A stretch of 20,582 nt of DNA. Source: Candidatus Anoxychlamydiales bacterium (GTDB lineage: Bacteria; Chlamydiota; Chlamydiia; Chlamydiales; SM23-39). Under the pieces are notes generated by a model. The model ran no database searches. It worked only from the letters and a program-made list of their open reading frames with translations, and was not told where the DNA came from. This document shows, in pieces, positions 15,129 through 20,582 of the stretch (its first letter is position 1; each line of letters starts with the position of its first letter). Location of the stretch: contig JAAKFX010000016.1 in assembly GCA_011064865.1 (NCBI GenBank), positions 1 through 20,582 of the forward strand, given 5' to 3'. A program made the translations under genes and the position numbers.

Positions 15129-16907
15129 ATGATGCCTATGCAAAAAAAGCAACCATCGTGGGTTTTACCAAAAAAAGATCCTGCTTGGTTAAATAAAATC
15201 ATCAAAGAATTCAATATTCATCCGGTTACAGCTCAAATACTAGTATCTCGGGGTTTTTCTACTGTAGAAGAGATTCATAACTATTTATATGCAACGCTTC
15301 CCCAACTACATGATCCATCACTGTTCAAAGACATGGATAAAGCAGTTAATCGCATTATTAAAGCTATGAAAAACAGTGAGGGGATATTGATTTATGGGGA
15401 CAATGATGTTGATGGGATGACAGCAACCGCTCTTTTAGTAGAATTTTTCAGAAACATCAATGCTAAGGTTTTTTTTTATATACCTGATAGTACATCTCAT
15501 AAAAGAAGTATTATAAGTGATGCGCTTCAATATGCTTTAAACAACAAATGTTCATTAATTATTACAGTAGATTGTGGGATTACAGCAGCGAAAGAGATTC
15601 AACATGTAGTTGAGCACAATATTGATGTAATTATTACAGATCACCATGAGCCTACATCTAAAATCCCACATTGTATAGCGACTTTAAATCCCAAACTGGT
15701 TAATAGCACCTATCCGAATAGAAGTATTACAGGAGTTGGTGTTGCTTTTAAACTTGCGCATGCACTGACAAATCATCTCATAGAAACAGGAGCAATTGAT
15801 TATATAGACCTTAAAAGTTTTTTAGATTTAGTAGCGCTTGGAACTATCTCAGATATGGGAGCGCTTCTTGATGAAAACCGCATATTTGTTCGCTATGGAC
15901 TTCGAGAGCTTCAATACACAAAAAGAATAGGCCTTACAAAGCTATTTCAAGTCTGTGAGATTGGTGACACAGAGATGACACCGATCGATATAGCATCAAA
16001 AATAGCGCCTCGTTTAAATTCAATTGGCAGAATAGCAGATGCAAAAAAAGGGGTAGAACTTTTGCTTATCCGCGATGCAAAACAAGCGGAAGATCTCGCT
16101 AAAGAGCTTGATCTTTATAATATAGAAAGACAAAAAATTGAAAGAAAAGCATCAGATGAAATAGAAAAATACATAGCAGCTCATCCAGAGTTATTAAATG
16201 AAAAAGCGATAGTTTTATACTCAAACAAATGGCATCCGGGAATAATTCCTATTATCACAGCTAGAATCACAAAACAATACAACAGACCGACTCTGCTAAT
16301 TGCAATAGAAAATAAAGTAGGCAAAGGCTCAATTAGAACAATCTCTCAATTTCCTCTTCTTCCTGTTTTAAAAGAAAATGAACATCTTTTAGTTAACTTT
16401 GGAGGACACGATTTTGCAGCTGGTCTCACTATAAATGAAGAAAATATAGAAGAGCTTAAACAAAATTTTATAAAATCTGCTAACTTAAAACTTCAAGATA
16501 CAGATATCACTCCAAAAATGTATTTAGATGCCCACACAAATTTTGATGATCTAACCTTTGATTTTATGGAATCCATAAAACTTTTAGAACCCTTTGGTAA
16601 TGAAAATCCAGCTCCCCTACTTTATTGCGAAGCAAAACAGATCTGGACACCTAAAATCGTTGGGAAGATTCATTTAAAGATGTATTTAGAACAAAAAGAT
16701 CGAATGTTAGAAGGCATCGGTTTTAATATGGCTTATAGAAAACCAGATCTTAGAAGAAAAAACTTAAATTTAGAAGTTGTATTTACTCCTCACATCAATG
16801 TCTTTTTAAATAAAGCATCAATTCAGCTTCAAATCAAAGATTTCAAAGTAAAAGAGTCTAAAATAGAAAAGAAAAAAGAGATCAAAAAAGTATCTTCAAA
16901 ATCTTGA
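15129..16907 (+). CDS. recJ: Single-stranded-DNA-specific exonuclease RecJ
   Basis: A 5'-3' ssDNA exonuclease of the DHH superfamily used in recombination and repair. At 592 residues it is near the family norm. Visible are motif I, YGDNDVDGMTATALL (metal ligands near D91-D95), VDCGI at 147-151, DHH at 171-173 (IITDHHEP), and the DHHA1 domain element GGHDFAAG around 425-432. A charged tail (KIEKKKEIKKVSSKS) ends the protein. The start is ATG at 15129; a second ATG follows directly and a third at 15138. An AGGA lies 14 nt upstream, which is far, so the exact start is uncertain by up to three codons. A 99-bp gap separates it from secDF, so it may have its own promoter. It corresponds to CT447. 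Confidence 0.95.
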   Translation: MMPMQKKQPSWVLPKKDPAWLNKIIKEFNIHPVTAQILVSRGFSTVEEIHNYLYATLPQLHDPSLFKDMDKAVNRIIKAMKNSEGILIYGDNDVDGMTATALLVEFFRNINAKVFFYIPDSTSHKRSIISDALQYALNNKCSLIITVDCGITAAKEIQHVVEHNIDVIITDHHEPTSKIPHCIATLNPKLVNSTYPNRSITGVGVAFKLAHALTNHLIETGAIDYIDLKSFLDLVALGTISDMGALLDENRIFVRYGLRELQYTKRIGLTKLFQVCEIGDTEMTPIDIASKIAPRLNSIGRIADAKKGVELLLIRDAKQAEDLAKELDLYNIERQKIERKASDEIEKYIAAHPELLNEKAIVLYSNKWHPGIIPIITARITKQYNRPTLLIAIENKVGKGSIRTISQFPLLPVLKENEHLLVNFGGHDFAAGLTINEENIEELKQNFIKSANLKLQDTDITPKMYLDAHTNFDDLTFDFMESIKLLEPFGNENPAPLLYCEAKQIWTPKIVGKIHLKMYLEQKDRMLEGIGFNMAYRKPDLRRKNLNLEVVFTPHINVFLNKASIQLQIKDFKVKESKIEKKKEIKKVSSKS

Positions 16908-16978
16908 TATTGATTACTCATCTATCCAAAAACAAGCAGGACCCCTTTTTTAGATCTTAAAGTTTTTATAATGACTCT

Positions 16979-17227
16979 TTAAATACTAACCGCTAAGGCC
17001 CCAACAGATAGCATTAGTGCAGTACAAGCGATAAAACCAATCATTTGATCTTTAAAATTGTACTCGTTGTTTTTCGAAAAAATAGCTCTATTACAATATT
17101 CTTCAAAAGTAACTACTTTACCGTCGAAAATACTCGCTAATTTATTACCTAAAGGCTTAACTAAAAAATTTTCTACAGATCTAGTTACCATATTACAAGC
17201 AGCTAAACTATTCAAATCAACTTTCAT
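16979..17227 (-). CDS. Hypothetical 82-residue protein with a C-terminal membrane segment
   Basis: I do not recognise this protein. It has a soluble, mixed N-terminal part of about 60 residues (including NMVTRSVENFLVKPLGNKL) with two cysteines, then ends in a hydrophobic helix at 62-82 (MIGFIACTALMLSVGALAV) with nothing after it, a tail-anchored layout. GAGAG lies 6 nt before the ATG, and a TATAAT box is at 17245-17250. An ORF overlaps on the opposite strand, but only this frame has the ribosome-binding site, the -10 box and a sensible protein. It lies downstream of the F-box gene, in the same orientation, behind a terminator. A small membrane or inclusion-membrane-type effector is possible, but that is speculation. 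Confidence 0.65.
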   Translation of the reverse strand: MKVDLNSLAACNMVTRSVENFLVKPLGNKLASIFDGKVVTFEEYCNRAIFSKNNEYNFKDQMIGFIACTALMLSVGALAVSI

Positions 17228-17244
17228 ATTACACTCTCTTTTTT

Positions 17245-17250
17245 ATTATA
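17245..17250 (-). promoter_or_regulatory. Candidate -10 box for the 82-residue gene
   Basis: A perfect TATAAT on the minus strand lies 17 bp upstream of the ATG. No good -35 hexamer is visible at 16-18 bp. The rest of the 255-bp gap 17228-17482 holds the terminator at 17354-17380 and A/T-rich sequence with nothing else recognisable. Confidence 0.4.
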
Positions 17251-17353
17251 TTTTGTTTTTATTAAAATTATTTTTATTTAAAATACTATTACTATAAATA
17301 ACTTATTAGAAATATTATATCAGAATTTATAATTAATTTAAAAACAAATCTAT

Positions 17354-17380
17354 AAAAAAACCAGCAGCCTTAAGCTGCTG
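17354..17380 (-). terminator. Rho-independent terminator downstream of the F-box gene
   Basis: Read on the minus strand, a 7-bp stem CAGCAGC/GCTGCTG (17362-17368 with 17374-17380) with a 5-nt loop is followed by seven T. It lies about 100 nt after the F-box stop codon and before the 82-residue gene, so that gene is probably transcribed separately. Confidence 0.85.
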
Positions 17381-17482
17381 ATTTGTAGTAATTTATTATG
17401 CTTTTCGATTAAATCCATCCATTTGTGGTTATAACAACATAAATATAACATTTTTGAAGTGATATTTTAAAAAGATTAGAGC

Positions 17483-18253
17483 TTATTGAGTTTCATCTAT
17501 TAGGCCATATTTCTCATAGTAGATGCCAACAGTATAAAACGCAAAAATTAATGATAAAATCCAAACACCTATTAACTGATATGTTTGAGCTCTTTTATTT
17601 GCTTTAATAGAATCCATTTTATTCTCTAAAAGAGAGGAAATTTCATGATAAAAATCTTGATGCTCACTAGAATACTCACTTATAAGAGAAAATATTATTT
17701 GCACAGGTGCTAAATGAGAATCTCTAGAAATAGGCTGAGATGCAAAATGCCCTTCTAGACAATTATCTATTTTATCTAATAAAACACATTCCATAAACCT
17801 TATAGTTTTTGCATTTTTTGGATATAAGCCAATTTTAACAGAGGCTTCTTTATTAAGATTTGTGAAAGGACATATACATACAAATTCGAGTTGAGTATTT
17901 CCATCCATAGTATTTAAAAAAAATTGTAATAGCTTGACTACCTCCCTTTTTGAAAAACACTTCTGGGATCCGATGTATCTTGGGAGATATCTATCATAGA
18001 TGAATTTTTTAAAACTGTTTTCTGTTACAGGTAATGTAATACCTAAAAATTTTCTCCAAAGAGAGTTATCTTCAGAGATTAGTCTTGTTTTTCTGCTAAC
18101 CTGTGCAAGACTCAAAAGATCATACATACCAAGATCAGAAAAGATTTGTAAGCTAATTTCAGGTATTTTCTCTAATACATGAGCTGGCAGATTTTCTCTA
18201 GCAACATCAGCTAAAGGTAATGACGTAATACTTGAAGATTCTCTAACACTCAT
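17483..18253 (-). CDS. F-box domain protein with C-terminal transmembrane segment (putative host-directed effector)
   Basis: A 256-residue eukaryotic-like protein. Residues about 22-70 form an F-box: LPAHVLEKIPEISLQIFSDL, then LLSLAQVSRKTRLISEDNSLW. F-boxes bind Skp1 in SCF ubiquitin ligases; bacteria lack these, so such proteins are usually effectors acting in the host, and environmental chlamydiae have expanded F-box and BTB families. The middle (about 75-220) is unrecognised and has no leucine-rich repeat or WD repeat. A hydrophobic helix at about 226-246 (LIGVWILSLIFAFYTVGIYY) could insert in a membrane. There is no Sec signal, which is compatible with type III secretion. The gene sits between recJ and euo, which adjoin in Chlamydia, and starts about 35 bp after the euo terminator. 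Confidence 0.8.
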   Translation of the reverse strand: MSVRESSSITSLPLADVARENLPAHVLEKIPEISLQIFSDLGMYDLLSLAQVSRKTRLISEDNSLWRKFLGITLPVTENSFKKFIYDRYLPRYIGSQKCFSKREVVKLLQFFLNTMDGNTQLEFVCICPFTNLNKEASVKIGLYPKNAKTIRFMECVLLDKIDNCLEGHFASQPISRDSHLAPVQIIFSLISEYSSEHQDFYHEISSLLENKMDSIKANKRAQTYQLIGVWILSLIFAFYTVGIYYEKYGLIDETQ

Positions 18254-18270
18254 TTTAAAGCTACCTATTT

Positions 18271-18282
18271 ACTTTGCTATAT
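18271..18282 (-). promoter_or_regulatory. 12-bp element upstream of the F-box gene, repeated upstream of tsp
   Basis: On the minus strand the sequence ATATAGCAAAGT lies 17 bp before the F-box ATG. The same 12-mer occurs on the plus strand at 18991-19002 upstream of tsp, so the two copies are inverted around euo. It may be a shared regulator site or coincidence in A/T-rich DNA. Confidence 0.35.
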
Positions 18283-18286
18283 TATC

Positions 18287-18316
18287 AAAAAAAAAGCCGC
18301 TAATAAAGCGGCTTTT
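18287..18316 (-). terminator. Strong rho-independent terminator after euo
   Basis: A 10-bp stem, AAAAGCCGCT (18292-18301) with AGCGGCTTTT (18307-18316), surrounds the 5-nt loop AATAA. On the minus strand it is followed by an unbroken T-run. It begins about 30 nt after the euo stop and would insulate euo from the F-box gene; a T-run also exists on the plus side, but no plus-strand gene precedes it. Confidence 0.9.
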
Positions 18317-18345
18317 AACTTAAAATTTTCCTCGAGAAATTTTTA

Positions 18346-18807
18346 TTAACTTACAATTTGGCCAACAGTTGTTCTTCTGTCTAAATAACTTTCTTTGTAA
18401 CCTTTTACTTCGTCGATTTGAACTACCCAAGCAGCTCCTTTTCTGTAAGCTTTAAGATGACCAACTCTAGTAGCGTAATAGATTTTTTGAGCAGGAACAT
18501 TTAGCATTTTAGCTACCTGATTGATTGAATAAAAACCTTTAGAATTATCAAAAAGAAGTTCGCCTTCAAACGTTGATTTTTTTCTAGAATATTTATTTTT
18601 TTTATACTCTTCTAAATCATCTAAATCAATTGTCCATCTAGTAGCATCTTTTGTTGCTCTTAATTTTCTTTGTTTAATAGCAACGTAAATAGCTTGTCTA
18701 GTTACATTGTTTAGTCTTGCAGCTTCCGTAATAGAAACAACTCGTTTATTGTTTTCCTCTGGAGTGCTAGCTATTGGATTTTCCCAATTTGTTGCATCAC
18801 CTGACAT
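18346..18807 (-). CDS. euo: Euo-type DNA-binding regulator with two tandem helix-turn-helix domains
   Basis: Chlamydial Euo is an early-expressed repressor of late genes that keeps the cell in the replicative form. This 153-residue protein has two homologous excisionase/MerR-like winged HTH units: about 24-70 (SITEAARLNNVTRQAIYVAI, then KLRATKDATRWTIDLDDLEEY) and 92-137 (SINQVAKMLNVPAQKIYYAT, then HLKAYRKGAAWVVQIDEVKGY). These look like an internal duplication. There is no membrane segment or signal. The position near recJ matches CT446 (euo, about 180 residues); this one is shorter. GGGAGG lies 5 nt before the ATG, and a strong terminator follows. A 14-bp palindrome in the leader could serve autoregulation. 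The name rests on HTH pattern and synteny; another excisionase-family regulator is the alternative. Confidence 0.8.
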   Translation of the reverse strand: MSGDATNWENPIASTPEENNKRVVSITEAARLNNVTRQAIYVAIKQRKLRATKDATRWTIDLDDLEEYKKNKYSRKKSTFEGELLFDNSKGFYSINQVAKMLNVPAQKIYYATRVGHLKAYRKGAAWVVQIDEVKGYKESYLDRRTTVGQIVS

Positions 18808-18821
18808 GTTTTCCTCCCTTA

Positions 18822-18835
18822 TTTATTTAAATAAA
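18822..18835. promoter_or_regulatory. 14-bp perfect palindrome in the euo leader
   Basis: TTTATTTAAATAAA, a perfect palindrome, lies 14 bp upstream of the euo ATG, next to its GGGAGG ribosome-binding site. Euo is known to bind A/T-rich sites, so an autoregulatory operator is conceivable. The very high A/T content makes chance occurrence plausible. Confidence 0.35.
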
Positions 18836-18995
18836 CTTTATATATTAGTTTTAATTGTTTTTAACTTTAATATTGCTCTTTTAAGTATAAATTATTACAA
18901 AAGAAAGAATTGAAATCAAGTTTTTTTAACAAATTCTTAAAATATGTTAATAAAGTCTTAATAAAAATACACATTTAATAAAACCATCAGATATA

Positions 18996-19022
18996 GCAAA
19001 GTTATTATAATAAGAGCTTTGC
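18996..19022 (+). promoter_or_regulatory. Nested inverted repeat upstream of tsp
   Basis: GCAAAG (18996-19001) and CTTTGC (19017-19022) form an inverted pair enclosing a perfect 12-bp palindrome, TTATTATAATAA (19002-19013). The element lies just upstream of the tsp promoter candidate and overlaps the 12-mer shared with the F-box gene. It is a plausible operator. The 285-bp euo/tsp interval also carries three TTAATAAA boxes at 18947, 18958 and 18975, and no gene. Confidence 0.4.
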
Positions 19023-19035
19023 ACAACTATTTTTG

Positions 19036-19065
19036 TTGGAATCAAACTAAGAATTTATGTATATT
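19036..19065 (+). promoter_or_regulatory. Candidate promoter for tsp
   Basis: TTGGAA (19036-19041) and TATATT (19060-19065) have an 18-bp spacer. The -10 box lies 27 bp before the tsp ATG, and GAGGA follows 5 nt before the start. It is a reasonable sigma-66/70 match in an A/T-rich region. Confidence 0.45.
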
Positions 19066-19092
19066 AGGGAGTAAAAATAGTTGAGGAACAAC

Positions 19093-20582
19093 ATGCTAAA
19101 AAAGCTTATCCTACTAATTATTATCAGCTTAACACTAGGAGCTAAGCCACCTAATTTGGGTGTAAAAGACATAAAATCAAAGACAGAAGAGATTTTAAAA
19201 ACACATGCGAATTTCAAAAAGGTTGAGCCGATAGTAGCTGAGAGGATATTAAAAAATTTTATTGACGAATTAGATCCTACAAAAACATATTTTTTAGAAT
19301 CTGACATTGAAAAGTGGTTATATCCGACAGAGGAGATTTTAAATACTGTAATTCAGAGTTTTAAGAGCTTAAATTTCGCTATTTTCATGGATATTCATAA
19401 AGAGATGACCCAAGCAATCGAAAGAAGAAATAAGCTAGATTTAGAGCTTAATTTGGCTAATCTTCCAAAAGATGTTAATCCTGAAGAATTTAAGGATATG
19501 AAATGGACTAATAGCAAAAGAGAGCTATTAACCAGGGTAGCTAGAATTCAAGCATTGCAATTGGATAGTGCAGAGAAGGTATCCGAAGAATGCAAGGATA
19601 CTATTTTACAGGTTCTTAGTAAAAGAAAGACAAACAGGGAAAAAGAATTATTAACGAACAACTCTAATGAACGTAAATCTATGATTTTAAGCTACTTATT
19701 AAAAGCATTCTGTCATGCTTTGGATAGTCAGACCGATTATTTCACTCCTTTTGAAGCTAATCAATTTATGATGCAAGTGCAACAAAAGCTCTCAGGTATT
19801 GGAGCTCAACTGAGGGATAATTTAAATGGCTTTTCGGTAATGCATATAATTGAGAAATCGCCAGCTGAGATAGCAAATCTAAAAATTGGAGATAGAATAA
19901 TTGCGGTAAATACAGAGCCAGTTATTGGATTAGATATATCAGATGCAGTAGAGCTAATTCGGGGTAAAAATGGCTCAAAGGTCAATTTAACGATAATGAG
20001 AAAAAATGCTGAAGATTCAACAGAGACTAAATTTGATATTGAACTGACACGTTCAGAAATTGTTTTAGAAGAAAGTCGATTTGAGAAAAATTTTGAACCA
20101 TTTGGAGATGGTACAATTTTGCATTTAAAACTATTTTCTTTTTATCAAGATGATAAAAATTCATCTGCTCAGGATCTAAAAAATGTGATAGAAGAGTGCA
20201 AAAAAAAGCATAAAATAAAGGCTGTTCTCTTAGATTTAAGATCTAATACTGGAGGCCTTCTTTCACAAGCAGTAGATGTTTCATCTCTTTTTATAACTAA
20301 AGGCATTGTAGTATCGATAAAAGACTGCTTTGGCAATATTCAACATCTTAGAAATACTGAAGGGAAGACCAGCTTTGATGGCCCTTTAGTTGTCTTAACA
20401 AATAAAGCGAGTGCCTCTGCATCAGAGATAGTTGCAGGAACTTTAAAGGACTATGGAAGAGCAATAGTTGTTGGAGAAGAGACCTTTGGAAAAGGATCTT
20501 TTCAAACATTTTCATTGGATGCATCAAAAAATGTTATCAATCCAACGGGAGAATTCAAAGTTACAAGAGGAAGATATTATAC
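19093..20582 (+). CDS. tsp: Tail-specific C-terminal processing protease Tsp/Prc (3' end outside the window)
   Basis: A periplasmic serine protease that degrades proteins from their C-termini. The first 496 codons are present, and the frame stays open to the right edge. It begins with a short signal sequence (MLKKLILLIIISLTLGA), then the Prc-type N-terminal helical region (about 20-230, with DELDPTKTYFLESD), and a PDZ domain (about 235-330, GIGAQLRDNLNGF to LKIGDRIIAVN). The S41 catalytic domain follows: LLDLRSNTGGLLSQAV, then NKASASASEIVAG with probable nucleophile Ser442, and FGKGSF with Lys467. The 25-residue spacing is that of the family's Ser/Lys dyad. GAGGA lies 5 nt before the ATG. The orthologue is CT441; in Chlamydia several genes separate it from euo, whereas here they are divergent neighbours. 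Confidence 0.96.
   Translation, partial: MLKKLILLIIISLTLGAKPPNLGVKDIKSKTEEILKTHANFKKVEPIVAERILKNFIDELDPTKTYFLESDIEKWLYPTEEILNTVIQSFKSLNFAIFMDIHKEMTQAIERRNKLDLELNLANLPKDVNPEEFKDMKWTNSKRELLTRVARIQALQLDSAEKVSEECKDTILQVLSKRKTNREKELLTNNSNERKSMILSYLLKAFCHALDSQTDYFTPFEANQFMMQVQQKLSGIGAQLRDNLNGFSVMHIIEKSPAEIANLKIGDRIIAVNTEPVIGLDISDAVELIRGKNGSKVNLTIMRKNAEDSTETKFDIELTRSEIVLEESRFEKNFEPFGDGTILHLKLFSFYQDDKNSSAQDLKNVIEECKKKHKIKAVLLDLRSNTGGLLSQAVDVSSLFITKGIVVSIKDCFGNIQHLRNTEGKTSFDGPLVVLTNKASASASEIVAGTLKDYGRAIVVGEETFGKGSFQTFSLDASKNVINPTGEFKVTRGRYY

Noticed and set aside
16908..16978. Possible terminator between convergent recJ and the 82-residue gene
   Set aside because: ACCCCTTTTTT looks terminator-like, but only a 3-bp stem (AGG/CCT) can be formed.
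17058..17297. Plus-strand 79-codon frame overlapping the 82-residue gene
   Set aside because: It has no ribosome-binding site, and its end is poly-Leu/Phe from A/T-rich DNA. The minus frame has a Shine-Dalgarno sequence and a -10 box.
19047..19307. Minus-strand 86-codon frame over the start of tsp
   Set aside because: It is antisense to the tsp signal-sequence region, whose plus-strand frame has a ribosome-binding site and a continuous protease translation.
1..20582. tRNA/rRNA genes, CRISPR arrays, insertion sequences, prophage genes
   Set aside because: Both strands were read and nothing matched. There is no regularly spaced repeat array beyond the two-copy 26-mer, no transposase or integrase motif, and no tRNA T-loop in a plausible setting.

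Overview
The window comes from a member of the Chlamydiota, most likely an environmental ('chlamydia-like') lineage outside the Chlamydiaceae. The evidence is gene content and order. A fused SecDF protein, a RecJ homologue, an Euo-type regulator with two helix-turn-helix domains, a Tsp protease and a uppS-cdsA-cmk-plsC block match the Chlamydia trachomatis CT441-CT453 region. hisS-aspS-mip-spoU and trxA match CT543-CT539. These comparisons are from memory, not from a search. The DNA is very A+T-rich (about 30% G+C by eye) and densely packed.

Layout. (1) 1-3608, plus strand: an operon-like run of hisS (5' end cut off), aspS, a Mip-like FKBP isomerase and a TrmL-type tRNA methyltransferase, with overlaps or 1-nt gaps. 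(2) 3609-5171: a lone AAA_14/DUF4143 ATPase gene preceded by a perfect 26-bp direct repeat and followed by a hairpin. (3) 5172-6484, minus strand: trxA directly abutting a DUF2905 membrane protein, then a uracil phosphoribosyltransferase with an N-terminal secretion-signal-like segment. (4) 6549-10262, minus strand: a tight envelope-lipid operon of two tandem cis-prenyltransferases (uppS paralogues), cdsA and a cmk-plsC gene fusion. (5) 10497-16907, plus strand: giant secDF and recJ. (6) 16979-18807, minus strand: euo, a eukaryotic-like F-box protein with a C-terminal membrane segment, and an 82-residue protein that also ends in a membrane segment. (7) 19093 to the right edge, plus strand: the first 496 codons of the Tsp/Prc protease.

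Most genes are housekeeping: aminoacyl-tRNA synthesis, tRNA modification, phospholipid and undecaprenyl-phosphate synthesis, protein export and periplasmic folding or proteolysis. The accessory signal lies in the F-box protein and its small neighbour between recJ and euo, and in the ATPase between trmL and trxA. Two normally cytosolic enzymes, UPRT and the second UppS, carry signal-peptide-like N-termini with no conventional internal start. The two UppS copies have lost different conserved residues. No rRNA, tRNA, insertion sequence, CRISPR array or phage gene was recognised. No gene-free stretch exceeds 300 bases; the longest is the 285-bp divergent euo/tsp region.
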